Assembly (NCBI RefSeq): GCF_016545825.1 | Contig: NC_052620.1 | Location: 12,896,001-12,960,000, forward strand | DNA: 64,000 nt | DNA from: Eucalyptus grandis | Lineage: Eukaryota; Streptophyta; Magnoliopsida; Myrtales; Myrtaceae | Direction of reading: 5' to 3' | Part shown: one piece after another, positions 10,730 to 23,527 of the stretch | Numbering within the stretch: the stretch's first letter is position 1 | Layout of the letters: every line of letters begins with the position of its first letter | The notes under the pieces: generated by a model | What the model was told of the DNA's origin: nothing | The model's database searches: none | The model's input: only the letters and a program-made list of their open reading frames with translations | Made by a program: the position numbers and the translations under genes

Positions 10730-12724
10730 AGGGCAGGATGAGTGCTACTAGAAACTTTGAAGAGCTTTACAAGAGTGGGGTGTCGATTTTGAAGCGTTAT
10801 TCTTATCCTTTTATAGGAAGGTGTCGATTCTTCTTTTATTTTTTTCAGGATAGCTTTTAGAAGCGTTTTTCTTCTTTTTTCTTTTTGACTCAATAGCCAC
10901 TGAAGCGCTTTTCTTCTTTTTGACGGGTTTTTCTGCCTTTGGAGAAGAGTTTGCCTGGCCATATGTGCGTATCGTGGGGGCTGGAGTGAATGGAAGAAGG
11001 GAATGAAAACTCACTTTAATTGGAGGACATGGACGTGGCAATTAGAGGCAACTTAAACGAAGGGGAGAAATGGACTGGGAGTTTCGGGGCCATATTCTTT
11101 TTTTTTATATATATATGTGATGAGTCAGCGTTTTGCTTGGCTTGGTTTTCTCTTTGAGAATGAAGACTCTGCCAAATGATCTTGAAAATGTAAATTCTTT
11201 GTATAGGGGAATGAAAATTCTTCCCATTAAAATGGCACTAGAGGAACATTGTTTTTCCTTTTTATTTTAAAAAGTTTAATGTTAGCTACTCACTTTGAAA
11301 TCTAAAGTCATTTCATCCATGCTCATTTATCCTTTAGGAAGAAAAAGTAAGTACAATTAACAAATTTTGCCCATCGAATACTTTTGGATGTAATTGGTTT
11401 CAATATCATTGCTGGAAATGAATGTTTGTTGTTATGGTTAGTGGATTTTTATTATTATAGTATAATTTCGCATAATTTTTGGGAGCAAAATGTTACTCTC
11501 TCAAGACATTGCATTCATATAATTTTCTCTCTCAGATGCATATGTTGTTCCTAGTCGCTTTAATCCTCAACCATCAATATCAATGTATCAAGGGAAAATG
11601 AAAATAAAGGTGCAGGAACAAACTCAATTTAATTGTAACTCAATTTAGAGGCTGCACATGTAATCTCCGATATTCTATTAAAGATGACCTTACTGTAAGG
11701 ACACTAGTAATGAGATGGAACTACTCCATAACATCAACAACATTAGATCCAAACGCGAAAATTAAAACTTAATTGGATATTAAAATAAGAAATATGTTTG
11801 TCCCTGTTGTCCATATAAACAATTCTATCCACCTCTATTATCTCATTATGATCAACATTGACTTGTTCTTAGTTTTCTGTCACCCATCTACTTTTTAATT
11901 TGATCTAAATAGGTAGCACGTGAGAAAGCCGATGTGCATTGATTGAAAACTACAACATTATGGCATTGTAGTATTTGTCATTCTTAATTGTTAATTTCAT
12001 CTTTCACTTGTTGAAATGAGTAAAACGCTATCTAGGCAAAAAAATCAACTTAAACACAGAATATATATAGCTCAGCCTTAATCTTCACATTCATCACATC
12101 CCAAGGAAAAAGTAACGAAAATTCAGTTATTTAGCAAGTACCCAAAAAAAAACGTATTATGCACTAATCAGCCATGTGGATCTCCCAACAATTAGGGGCC
12201 AAGCCCTATTTTAATAAGTATTTTTTTCTATAGGACACTCTTAAACACCTCATAAATATAAGTTTGTATTTTTTAGCATAAGTATCTTAAAGCACTCGTG
12301 AACAAAACCATTTTGATAACAATTGTTTTTTTTTTTTCGGATAATCATAATGGCGACATTATATATTCCTCTAGCATATATAGAACAAAAAAATTTAAAT
12401 GATAAAATTGTTTCCCTTCATCCACGGACAATGAATCGAGAAATTTAATAGGTTTGTAATTGGGACTTTTACTCTCGATGATTTTTGAGAGAGTGTAGAA
12501 TTCTTCTGGTTGTAAGATACTACAAGCATCTATATTCTTAGCCATGGACAAATCCTAGCTAGCATTTTCCCTCTAATATTGATTAAGCATTCAGTAATCA
12601 TATTTATTGGCAAAACCCAATTTAATGCACGTTTATAGAATTGATTATTTTTCATACCATAATGATTAATAATTAATTGATGCAATAACACAAAATACTT
12701 ATATGTAATCATATATTACACCAT
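10730..12724. other. AT-rich intergenic region upstream of the kinase
   Basis: It contains the presumed promoter side of the minus-strand receptor kinase. A lysine-rich low-complexity frame (about 10811-11041, minus) has no domain and is not supported as a gene. The remainder is AT-rich with no RNA gene or repeat that I can define. Confidence 0.5.
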
Positions 12725-13400
12725 ATTCTTTATGTAATGAGCCAAATGAAATATCACTAATGATCATCTGTTTTGTGGCAACATAGACATATGTGTCACA
12801 CCGCATGATGCAACCACATGAATTCTTGCTCGACCGCTGATGCATAGAAATCACACTTTTTCTTTTGCTAAAAGAAGTTTCTATTATTAATTAACATAAA
12901 AAAATTATGTAAGTACTTATTATTAAAAATGTATAATTAATTTATAATGACCTCTTTATGTATGACATAGATAAGCAAGAGAATTTATATATATTGCATA
13001 TCTTTTTCAAAAGGTGTAAGGAAGAGACTTCATATACATATAACATTTAGTCAACAAAACAACCGCTTGCCAGGTTCAAGACCCCAAGAAGAGTGGGTAG
13101 ACATGATTATGAATGGAAAGTAAGGATAGACAGGAGACTGGAATAATAGCTTTGCAAACTGTGAAGAAACTTATTAAGTATGTTCTGATTTTGTAGACAA
13201 TCTCTTGAAGGGCTTTTGTTCCATTCCTTTTTCTTCTTTTTTTTTGGCAAACAAGTCACAACAATAAGTATCATTCATTCCGTGAACAAGAAACTATCAA
13301 CCATCGATGGAGTCTCCAATGGTCATGACTTTGATACTTCCAAAGGACAAGTAAAAATTACACTCCAAATTGAAGTCAAGCCATGTGCGAAAATTAACTC

Positions 13401-13577
13401 TTACATGAGATATGTTTTGCCATGATCAATGGCTATGATTGTGCATGATTCATCGTGGGCCATGATCAGTATAAGCATGTCCCTTAATTTGGGGTGGAAA
13501 TTTGCGAGAAGCCTAGTTGTCGAGGCGTTGATTTCTAAGTCAATTAGTGCTTTGTCCATGCCACTACTTTGATACTC

Positions 13578-13613
<36 letters not shown>

Positions 13614-13859
13614 GGAGTCTCGAATGGTCACGACTTTGGTACTCCCAAATGACAAGTAAAAATTACGCTCCGAATTGCAGTCAAGTCGGTGTGCAAAAAT
13701 TAACTCTTCCATCAGATATGTTTTGCCATAATCTTTATGTAATGAGCCAAATGAAATTTCACTAATGATCATCTGTTTTGTGGCAACATAGACAAATGTG
13801 TCGCACCGCATGACACAACCACCTGAATTCTTGCTCAACCCCTGATGCATAGAAATCAC
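13401..13859 (-). CDS. Longest frame in the tandem array, unknown
   Basis: A 152-codon frame crossing the unit boundary: L-derived peptide (MISMHQGLSKNSGGCVM..), partial A (GKTYLMEELIFAHRLDC..), a run of Phe from the A31 homopolymer, then full A (MEYQSSGMDK.. to KTYLM). The Phe run is clearly artefactual, so this exact protein is doubtful. The recurring A-encoded peptide is nonetheless maintained in four copies (also at 14326-14586, 15287-15553 and 15856-16092). It could be a remnant exon carried along by the array. Function unknown. Confidence 0.25.
13581..13611. repeat. A31 homopolymer
   Basis: Thirty-one consecutive adenines inside the first unit junction of the array. They are absent from the equivalent place in other units and account for most of the period difference between units 1 and 2. 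Length is likely unreliable in any assembly. Confidence 0.9.
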
Positions 13860-16236
13860 ACTTTTGTTCTTCTAAAAGATTTTAAAGTTTCTATTATTAA
13901 TTAACATAAAAAATTATGTAAGTACTTATTATTTAATATGTATAATTAATTTATAATGACCTCTTTATGTATGACATAGATAAGCAAGAGAATTTAAATA
14001 TATTGCAAATCTTTTTCAAAATGTGTAAGGAAGAGAATTCATATACATATAACATTTAGTCAGCAAAACTACCGCTTACCAAGCTCAAGACCCCAAGAAG
14101 AGTGGGTGGACATGATTATGAATGGAAAGTAAGGATAGACAGGAGACTAGAATATTAGCTTTGCAAATTGTGAAGAAACTTATTAAGAAGGTTCCTATTT
14201 TTTAGACGATCTCTTGCAGGGCTTTTCTTTCATTCATTTTTTTTTTTTGGCAGACAAGTCACAACAATAAGTATCATTTATTTAGTGAACGACAAACTAT
14301 CAACCATCGATGGAGTCTCAAATGGTCACAATTTTAATACTTCCAAATGACAAGTAAAAATTACGCTCCAAATTGCAGTCAAGCCATGTGTGAAAATTAA
14401 CTCTTGCATGAGATATGTTTTACCATGATCAATGGCTATGATTTTACATGATTCATCGTGGGCCATGATCAGTACAAGCATGTCCTTTAATTTGGGGTAG
14501 AAATTTGCGAGAAGCCTACTTGTCGGGGCGTTGATTTCTAAGTCATTTAGTGTTTTGTCCATGCCACTACTTTGATACTCCATCAAATAAAGTGGAGTCT
14601 CAAATGGTCATGACTTTGATACTCCCAAATAACAAGTAAAAATTACGCTCGGAATTGCAGTCAAGTCAGTGTGCAAACTCTTCCATGAGATATGTTTTTC
14701 CATGATCTTTATGTAATGAGCCAAATGAAATTTCACTAATGATCATTTATTTTGTGGCAACATAGACATATGTGTCACACCGCATGACGCAACCACCTGA
14801 ATTCTTGCTCAACCGCTGATGCATAGAAATCACACTTCTTCTTTTGCTAAAAGAAGTTTCTATTATTAGTTAACATAAAAAATTATGTAAGTACTTATTA
14901 TTAAAAATGTATAATTAATTTATAATGACCTCTTTATGTATGACATAGATAAGCGAGAGAATTTATATATATTGCAAATCTTTTTCAAAACGTGTAAGGA
15001 AGAGACTTCATATACATATAACATTTAGTCAGCAAAACTACCGCTTGCCAAGTTCAAGATCCCAAGAAGAAGTGGGTAGACATGATTATGCATGGAAAGT
15101 AAGGATAGATAGGAGACTGAAAATTAGCTTTGCAAACTGGGAGGAAACTTGTTAAGAAGGTTCCAATTTTTTAGACGTCTCTTGAAGGTCTTTTCTTCCA
15201 TTTCCTTTTTTTTTTTGGGCAGACAAGTCACAACAATGAGTATCATTCATTCAGTGAACAAGAAACTATCAACCATCGATGGAGTCTCAAATGGTCACAA
15301 CTTTGATACTTCCAAATGACATGTAAAAATTACGCTCCGAATTGTAGTCAAGCCATGTGCAAAAATTAACTCTTGCATTGAGATATGTTTTGCCATGATC
15401 AATGGCTATGATTGTGCATGATTCATCGTGGGCCATGACCAATATAAGCATGTCCCTTAATTTGGGGTGGAAATTTGCGAGAAGCCTGGTTGTCAGGGCG
15501 TTGATTTCTAAGTCAATTAGTGCTTTCTCCATGCCACTACTTTGATACTCCATAAAATAAAGTGGAGTCTCAAATGGTCACGATTTTAATGCTCCTAAAT
15601 GACAAGTAAAAATTACACTACGAATTGCTGTCAAGTCAGTGTGCAAAAATTAACTCTTCCATGAGATATGTTTTTCCATGATCAATGGCTATGATTGTGC
15701 ATGATTCATCATGGGCCATGATCTATATAAGCCTGTCCCTTAATTTTGGGTGAAAATTTGAGAGAAGCCCGGCAGATGTTTATTTCTAAGTCAATTAGTG
15801 GTTTGCCCACACCACTATATTAGTACTCCATAAATTAAAGTGGAGTCTCAAATGGTCATAAGTTTGATACTCCCCAATGACAAGTAAAAATTACGCTCCG
15901 AATTGCAACCGAGTCTTCTACAAAAATTAACTCTTGCATGAGATAAGTTTTGCCATGATCAATGGCTATGATTGTGTGTGATTCATCATGGGCCATCATG
16001 AGTATAAGCATATCCCTTAATTTGAGGTGGAAATTTGAGAGAAGTTTGGCTCTGAGGACATTAATCTCCAAGTTAATCAGTGCTTTGCCCACACCACTAC
16101 TTTAGTACTCCATAAAATAAAGTGGAGTCTCAAATGGTCATGACTTTCATACTCCCAAATGACAAGTAAGAATTATGCTCCAAATTACAGCCAAGTCGTG
16201 TGCAAAAATTAACTCTTGCATGAGATATATTTTGCC

Positions 16237-16827
16237 AATAAAACTCCCTGCTCCATTGATAGCGCACAAAAGAAAGAAAAGAAAAATGGGAGAATAATGG
16301 GCAAAGGCAGAATCCTTGTATTAAAAAGTTGTTCCTTAGTAGTCCATTCATGCTACAATCTCCAGTACCAGGAGAAAATTATCTAAAAAGTCATAAACCT
16401 ATTGTACTTTTGCCAATTCAATTTAAACTTTTCATTTTTGTCAATTGAATCCTCAAGCATTTTAATATATTATCAATTGAGTTCATTTGGCTAATTTTGA
16501 ACGGAAATCACTAGCGTAGACGTCAACAGTTCTAAATAACACGCCGGCACTAATGTGGATAACGTTTAACAATATTTTAATATTTTTGGAGTATTTATCT
16601 ATTTTTTTCTTTTCTTTTTCCTTTTCTCTTATTTCCTTTTTTTTTTTTGCTCTTTTTTTCCCTTTTTCCCTCCACCGGCCATCGTTAAGCCTCGGTCTTT
16701 GGCTAGCGAGGATAGTGCCCTTGCCGCCATAAATTTTTTTATCTCATAAAAAACCCTCAATTTTACCATAAATTTTTTTGTTCTAGGAAAAACCCCAAAT
16801 TTTAGGTATTGTCCCAATTTTATTGTC
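16237..16827. other. AT-rich repeat DNA with pyrimidine tracts
   Basis: It contains repeated phrases such as TCAATTGA and AATTTTACCATAAATTTTTTT in loosely tandem order, and long T/C-rich tracts (16600-16670). Similar phrasing recurs at 28080-28340 and 56230-56420, suggesting a dispersed AT-rich repeat family. Positions 16811-16827 are the left target duplication of the LINE that follows. Confidence 0.5.
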
Positions 16828-17545
16828 TTTTTTCTTTTTTCTTTTTTTCTTTTTTTTTTTTTGGTAAAGTAAGCATTGTATTAACTTTTAACCAAACACG
16901 GCTATACTGCAAGGGTCTCAAGACCAAAAACTTACACTCATAATGGCATACAAGTCATAACGAGTGGAAGGGTGCCGAGAAAAGAAAAAAAGAAAACAGA
17001 AAGGGAAGTCAAGCACGGACAACCCTCAACAAAATTACAAAGAGGGAATAGACACTGCCGAAGAGAAGATAGTGGGGTTGAGTCCCCAACTTCTTTGGAT
17101 CCTCCTGTTTTTCGGTGTGTCAACAATGTGGTTGAAAGTAAGTGCCTTATCCTTCACAGATTTGATGAGATGTTTTTTCATTGCGGGAATGAACAGGGCT
17201 TGGCCTCGGAAGAGTATGTCATTCCGCGTCTTCCAAATGGTGTGGCATAGAGCACCGAAAGAGTACCTCGCAATACTTTGATAAAAGTCACTACCCGGGA
17301 TACACTTGATGGCCCACTGAAGATTGTCCATCCACCCCTATTATGCTAAGGAAGGTTGCATCTAGCATCTCAAAACATGGCAAGATCAACCGTAATGTGG
17401 CAATCAAAAAATAGATGATTGATCGAATCCGGTCTAGAGTTACAAAAAACACAAGAAGCATTAGCAATTCTACCGTAGGATAGTAGAAGGACCAGGGTAG
17501 GTAGTCGATGCTTGGTTGTGAGCCAAAGGTGGACTTGGTACCATG
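16828..17545 (-). mobile_element. 5'-truncated LINE with perfect target duplication
   Basis: A 718-base insertion bounded by identical 17-base copies of GTCCCAATTTTATTGTC at 16811-16827 and 17546-17562. On the minus strand it carries the C-terminal zf-RVT region of a LINE ORF2: WLTTKHRLPT, then CVFCNSRPDSINHLFFDC (the Cys-Cys-His-Cys knuckle), followed in another frame by YSFGALCHTIWKTRNDILF, typical of the tail after that domain. A frameshift and stop separate the two parts (between 17370 and 17331). The T-rich stretch at 16828-16862 is its A tail, interrupted by Cs. This is a classical dead-on-arrival LINE copy made by target-primed reverse transcription. Confidence 0.93.
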
Positions 17546-17562
17546 GTCCCAATTTTATTGTC

Positions 17563-17788
17563 CAATCCTAATTTTACTCAAAAAAATTTATAGTCTTATA
17601 AAAGACCACAACTTTTGCTTGAGTCACAAATTTGCCCGCGTTAACCTCATCCAAAATTTCTCGTTGACTATTGAGAAATGGGCAACTTCCAAGAACAAGT
17701 TGTTTGAGCGTTCTAAGCACGAGCTCTCCGATTACAAGAGTTGGAACATTCCCAATCATGAGATATCGACGAGTACAAAACCCCTAAG
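17563..17788. other. Pre-insertion host DNA between LINE and LTR element
   Basis: This is the remaining stretch of the AT-rich repeat that was split first by the LINE (left) and then by the LTR retrotransposon (right). Its last five bases, CTAAG at 17784-17788, are the target duplication of the latter. Confidence 0.75.
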
Positions 17789-20471
17789 TGTGGCACCCCC
17801 GTAACGACCCCCAATCCGTTAAGGTCGCCACAGTTAGCTTACCTTTCGCTTGCGCTAATAATATGTCTCTCTGATACCATAGAATTGTAATGGGCCCATA
17901 AGTCCTGGGGGTTTATATAATTTAGATCAGTCCCAGCGCAGTTCATATAGCGGAAGCATATCCAACCTCCCTATCCCATACTCCAACAAAATAATGCAAT
18001 GCACACCAACTACACATCTTATAAAAGTTAGAGCCGAACACTTTTAGTTACATAACTTTGATGAACATTATGAGTCGGTACATCAAAAGGCCAAGGCTTT
18101 ACTAAGCTCGCCTATAACCAAAAGTACCCAACTCCACATCAGTCATATACATCGGTCCATCATTCAGTGTCGGCCATCCAAAAAGAAGCTTCATCCTTCC
18201 TCCATCGCACTCAGTCACACCCAACCCGGTCCGTCAGCCGGCGGCGGCGGCAGCATCCCCAGCATAACCCCGTCACGGCGGACATGCAAGGACAAGAACT
18301 CCTGAGTGATAGGGCCAGCGGGTGATCCAACGTCGTACAAAACCAAAACCTGCGCACGAACGATTACTAGCCCCCGAATCTCGGAATGATGAAGCTCCGT
18401 ACACTCAACCTCGACATCGGTCGGTACACCATAGAAAGTACCGGGGGTGACTGGCGACAGAGACATAACTCCTAATCTGAAATGTTAGTCCCCAAAAGGA
18501 GTGAGTACAACCACTCAGCAGTAAAAAATCCACCAAACTACAAAATGCAACAAGCAAGGCAACCAAGATTTCATGCACATAATATCTATGCAACCATGCA
18601 TATAAATCCATAAGGTTCATCCCATACCTTAATAATCACTTTTTCAACGCCAAATAATACCAACTCAAATTCATAGACAATTCATGCACCATGCCTTATG
18701 CACACACATGCACATGATTCATTTCCCATTTTGATTTTCAAATGGATCTCATTTTCCCAGGGACCAATGTTTGCGTCCCTCCTGACTCTCGCATCCAATC
18801 CTGGCATCGCGAGATCTCCGGCACACACCTCCGGGCATCTCGAAACTCCCGAGGACATCCGGCACACAACTTCAGGCATCCCGAAACTCCCGAGGCATCG
18901 TCGACTTAGCCGTCCGACGGTGTCATCAACATCACAATGTATACATATATGTCTCACTCTCAAAATAGCATTTGATGCAATAATGTCAAAGGTTTCAATC
19001 AATCTTTGATGCCATAGGATATGCTAAATGTCACCACATATGCTGTATAAATAACAACCTCAGATACCACATCTCGCCGAGTAACTCATTTGTTCTTGAA
19101 AATAAAACAATTTTAGGATAAAACAGAATACACTCCTTTAATTGAAATTCTGGAAAAATTAGTAAAAAATTTTAATAAATTCTGAAAATTTAACATGTTA
19201 TAAACGAGATCTAGAGAAAAATGTTTTATGAAGAACACCATGTCGAGAAGACTTCGTATGAATCGCTATGGTCCATGCATCACAACCATAAAACTTCAAA
19301 CATCACTATTGCACAGTTTTAATAACAAATTCGGTATAACCCCGAAATAAACTCAGAAAATTCTGATATTTTGATATGTTATAGATAAAACCTAGAGGTA
19401 AAAATTTTGTGAATAACTCGAAGTCATATTCACGATAGATCAAGAGCTATAATCACTATAATTCTCCCTAACCCTCGGTAACAGTTTCCAGATCTAACAC
19501 TTCCAAAGAAAAATAGTTTCACCGACCAATACTCATCCGTTTCTTCCCAAATTTTAGTATGTTACTCCTCAAAATGTCATCTACAACTTTCATCAAGGAC
19601 ACAAAGTCAGATTTCTTCTAGATAATTACAGAAAATTCACGAAGTTGCCAAAGGTCAAGCTGTTTTTCCATGAAACAGTTTGCTAGTGCTAAAGAACTAC
19701 TTATGTTCTTTCGAATTCCAACATCCAGCATCAAGTTCAAGTATTTCCAAAATCTATTACACTTCACACACAACTACAGCAAGCATAATGTAAATCAATG
19801 GACTTCACTTTCCTTAATTCCAATGCAACCAAAGTAAGCAAAACAGCAACTTGAGGACTTCGGGCGCGGCTCAATCGACGGCGAAGCTAGGCGGCATCGA
19901 CGGCAGCAACAGGCGCACGCACGGCGGGGTTGGTCTCCTTCTTCCCCTCGCCAATGCACCCTCATGAATTCTCTCTTTCTCTCGAACTCTCTCTCTTTCT
20001 CTCGAACTCTCTCTCTTTCTCTTGGTCACTCTCTCTCTCTCGATCACTCCCTTGTTCAATCCGCCCTTTCCTTTTCCTTTTTAATTTCTTAATTAGCTAG
20101 TAATCATGAGGTTTTGCATGGGAAGGACAAGTGGAAGATGGTTATGGACAAGTGTAAAATGGCATGCATCTTCCTCCCCCTTGTTTGGTTCTCTTCTTCT
20201 CCCCCCCTTCTTTCGGTCGACGGCTTTAGGGCCTCCATGGGCTGCTTGAGCCCAAAATTTTTGGGGCCAAAAGAAAGTCCAAATAAAAGGCCCATAAACT
20301 TTATAATATAAACCCATAATTTTTGCACCATTATGAAGCATTTTACTATTATTATAAATTTACATTCCCATAATCTCATAAATGATATCAATGTGACAAT
20401 CCGACGATACTCACATCAATTGATCATGACCGTCACTTATCCGAGGATCGTCTAAATTTTCGGATGCCACA
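17789..20471 (-). repeat. 3' LTR of the chromovirus
   Basis: 2683 bases, starting TGTGGCACCCCCG and ending GGATGCCACA on the plus strand. It has two copies of a CCGGCACACACCTCC-type minisatellite (about 18810-18880) and CTCTCT/TTTCTCTC arrays near 19970-20040. It matches the other LTR throughout, apart from scattered substitutions and repeat-number changes. In element orientation this copy is downstream and holds the polyadenylation side. Confidence 0.95.
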
Positions 20472-20485
20472 ATTCTACCCTCCTT
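20472..20485 (-). promoter_or_regulatory. Polypurine tract of the retrotransposon
   Basis: On the minus strand AAGGAGGGTAGAAT lies directly before the 3' LTR start (TGTGGCATCC). This is the expected plus-strand primer for reverse transcription. Confidence 0.8.
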
Positions 20486-20516
20486 AGAGAATTTTGTCCT
20501 CGAAATTAGACATTAC

Positions 20517-22005
20517 TTATGTCTCTTTAAACAAGTGAGGGTACCTTTCCCTCATCTCATTTTCACTTTCCCATGTGGCTTCCTCCACATCATGATGTCG
20601 CCATAATATCTTAACCAATGGGATTTTCTTGGTCCTGAGAATTTGCTCATTTCGATCCAGTACTTACACAAGCTCCTCAATGTATCTCACTTCCTCATCC
20701 ACTTTGATGGTTTCATGATTAAGTATGTGACCAAGATCCGGTTGATATCTCCTTAGCATCAACACATGGAACACATCATGTAAATTTCCTAATTTTGGAG
20801 GCAACGCCAAAAGATAAGCTATGTCTCCTATTCTTTCAAGTATCTCAAAGGGTCCAACAAATCTGGGACTTAATTTTCCTTTTATTCCAAATCGAGATAC
20901 TCCTTTCAGAGGGGACACTTTAAGGAATACATGATCCCCCACATCAAACTCTAAAGGTCTTCTACGCTTATCTGCGTAGTCTTTCTGCCGTCTATGGGCT
21001 GTTTTAAGTCTTTTCCTAATAATTTCAACAGCCTCAGTAGTAATTTGTACTAGTTCAGGTCCTGTCAATCTCCTTTCACCTACTTCATTCCAACAAACAG
21101 GGGTCCCGCACCTTATTCCATATAACGCTTCATATGGAGCCATGCCTATATACTAAGTGCAACTTTTCATCCCAACTTCCCTTAAAATCAATAATACAAG
21201 CTCTCAACATATCTTCCAAAATCTGGATCACTCTTTCCGTTTGTCCATCTGTTTGAGGATGAAAAGCAATACTAAATTGAAGCTTTGTCCCTAAGGCATT
21301 TTGGAGACTTCGCCAAAAATTTGAAGTAAACCTAGAGTCTCGATCAGATGTGATCGTTATAGGAATACTATGTAAGCGTATTACCTGGCTTACATATATC
21401 TTAGCAAGTTTATCCATCTGGTAGTCTATGCGAACCGATAGGAAATGGGCAGACTTAGTCAAGCGATCTACTATTACCCAGACAGAGTCATGACCACTTG
21501 ATGTCCTTGGTAATCCTTGCACGAAGTCCATCGTCACGTGCTCCCATTTCCACTTTGGTATATCTAATGGTCTCAATAGTCTTGCAGGTTTGCGGTGTTC
21601 CACTTTCACTTGCTGACATATTAAACACTGAGAAACGTGTTTAGCTACATCCGTTTTCATACCATTCCACTAGTACTGTTGGCGTAAATTCCTGTACATC
21701 TTTGTACTACCCAGATGAATACTATAGTCACTCCTATGTGCTTCCAACAGGATTTCTTTCTTCACTTCCTCATTGTCGGGAATACAGAGCCGTCCCTGAC
21801 ATCTTACCATTCCATCATCCGAGACTTGAAATTCTGGTCTTTTTCCTAAAGACATATCATTTCGTATCTTCACAATCTCCGGATCAGATTCTTGCAGAAT
21901 CCTAACTTTCTGAATAATTTCAGGTTCAATCCTTAGTGCAGTAAGCTTACCGGTGAGGTGGTCTATTTCCAACTTGAAGTCTGAATCTACTACTGACTTT
22001 AACAT
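20517..22005 (-). pseudogene. Integrase and chromodomain-like tail (dead)
   Basis: It inserts the element DNA into host chromatin in active relatives. Visible parts are the H2C2 zinc-binding region (HLGSTKMYRNLRQQY, stop, then CLICQQVK), the DDE core (MDFVQGLP, VIVDRLTKSAHF, ITSDRDSRF, FHPQTDGQTERV with the catalytic Glu in ILEDMLRA), a GPFEIL region, and a C-terminal KKIPLVKILWRHHDVEEATW stretch ending at the TAA at 20517. Lesions: TAG for Trp near 21668, a frameshift near 21140 and TAA near 20664. Confidence 0.9.
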
Positions 22006-22011
22006 ATTCCA

Positions 22012-22620
22012 TTATGTTATCCTTAAACTAGCCATGTCCATAGCCGACTTTTGACTAAGGGCATCTGCCACCTTATTTGCTTTTTCCGAATGGTACCGTA
22101 TCTCACAATCATAATCCTTTAATAATTCCATCAACCTTCTCTGTCTCATGTTCAACTCTTTTTGCGAAAACAAGTACTTCAAACTCTTATGATCTGTATA
22201 GATTTCAAATTTCTCTCCATACAGATAATGTCTCCATATTTTCAAAGCAAATACTGTAGCTGTCAATTCTAAGTCATGAGTTGGGTAATTCAATTCATAA
22301 GGTTTCAACTGCCTCGATGCATAGGCTATGACATTGCCATGCTACATCAAAACACATCACAGTCCTTTATGAGATGCATCACTATACACCATAAATCCAT
22401 CATATCCAGATGGCATAATTAGAATTGGAGCTGTAGTCAACTTCCTTTTAAGTTCCTGAAAACTTCTTTCACATTTTCCACTCCATTCAAACCTCTCATT
22501 CTTTTGAGTTAATTTCGTTAAAGGGCCTGTCAATTGTGAGAATCCTTTAATAAACCTCCTATAGTAGCCTGCCAACCCTAAGAAACTCCGTATTTCGGTT
22601 GGCATTGTCGATCTCGGCTA
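22012..22620 (-). pseudogene. RNase H domain region (dead)
   Basis: The connection region (FLGLAGYYRRFIKGFS, PLTKL, FEWSGKCERSF) and RNase H ([65 protein letters not shown]). A TAG at about 22343, where Gln is usual in LMQHG, and a TAG at about 22611 (Trp position) interrupt it. The domain removes the RNA template in active elements. Confidence 0.9.
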
Positions 22621-22789
22621 GTTCACTACCATCTCAACTTTTGCAGGATCTATTGCAATTCCATTTCCTGACACCACGTGTCCTAAAAATATTATCTGGT
22701 CTAGCCGAAATTCACACTTAATTTGGCGTATAATTTATGATCTCTTAATGTTTGCAATGCTATCCTCGAGTGTCGTTCATGTTCTTCGG

Positions 22790-23290
22790 TCCTTTAGAAT
22801 ATATCGGGATATCATCAATGAAGACAATTACAAACGATCCGATAATGCTTAAATATCCTGTTCATTAAATCCATGAATGCGGTCGGTGCATTCGTTAATC
22901 CAAAAGGCATAACTAAGAACTCATAATGTCCATAACGAGTCCTAAATGCAGTCTTAGGAATGTCTTCTTTCTTTATCCTTAACTAATGGTATCCTGACCT
23001 TAAGTCAATTTTAGAAAAGACTGAACTTCTTTGCAGTTGGTCAAATAAATCATCAATTCTAGGCAAGGGATACTTATTCTTTATAGTCACTTGGTTCGGC
23101 TGTCTATAATCAATACATAAACGCATCAATCCGTCCTTCTTTTTCATAAATAGGACAAGCGCACCCCAAGGTGAAGCACTTGATCTAATAAATCCCTTAT
23201 CAAGCAACTCTTGTAGTTGCACTTCAATTCCTTCAGCTCCACCAAGGCCATTCTATACGGGGCTTTCGATATTGGTCATGTTCCAGGCAT
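22790..23290 (-). pseudogene. Reverse transcriptase domain (dead)
   Basis: Motifs seen: [66 protein letters not shown]. After a TAG (22988, Gln position) come [15 protein letters not shown] and the catalytic FIDD box at about 22811-22822. The fingers region is well kept, but the frame breaks near 23225 and 22790-22980. It would copy the element RNA into DNA if intact. Confidence 0.9.
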
Positions 23291-23527
23291 TAGTTCAATT
23301 TCAAACTCAATCTCTCGTTCTGGTGGTATTCTAGGTAACTCCTCAGGAAACACATCCTGAAATTCCCTAACTATTCGAATCTCATCGATTTTTGTCTCTT
23401 TCTTAGTAAGATCTCTTACTACTGCTAGGCATCCTTGACATCCTTCGTCAAGTAGTTCATGAGCTTCTACCATTGAAATAATGGCTATACAAGGGTTTGT
23501 CTGACCTCCGAAAAATTCAAAACTAGA

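Larger units (their letters stand above)
12725..16236. repeat. Nested tandem array (long unit ~1 kb, subunit ~275 bp)
   Basis: Three long units start near 12725, 13733 and 14705 (periods about 1008 and 972). Each is a ~580-base part L (from TATGTAATGAGCC to a T-rich run and CAAGTCACAACAAT), then a ~275-base part A and, in the first two units, a ~115-base partial A. Full A copies: about 13309-13588, 14310-14590, 15281-15561, 15562-15838 and 15839-16120. Partial A copies: about 13612-13732, 14591-14704 and 16121-16236. On the minus strand each A copy keeps a related open frame (MEYQSSGMDKALIDLEINA, then RLLANFHPKLRDML, MAHDES, IAIDHGKTYLM) with many substitutions. L also carries a short frame (MHQGLSKNSGGCVMRC, FVYVATKQMIISEISFGS) joining A in frame. 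No family is recognised. Confidence 0.85.

Noticed and set aside
10687..11041. Lys-rich frame upstream of the kinase
   Set aside because: Low complexity, overlaps the kinase 5' region, no domain or splice context.
13065..13085. B-box-like GGTTCAAGACCCC in the tandem array, as a SINE promoter
   Set aside because: No matching A box at the right distance and no A tail tied to it.
12725..16236. CRISPR-like array
   Set aside because: Units are 275-1000 bp, imperfect, without short spacers, and the genome is a plant.
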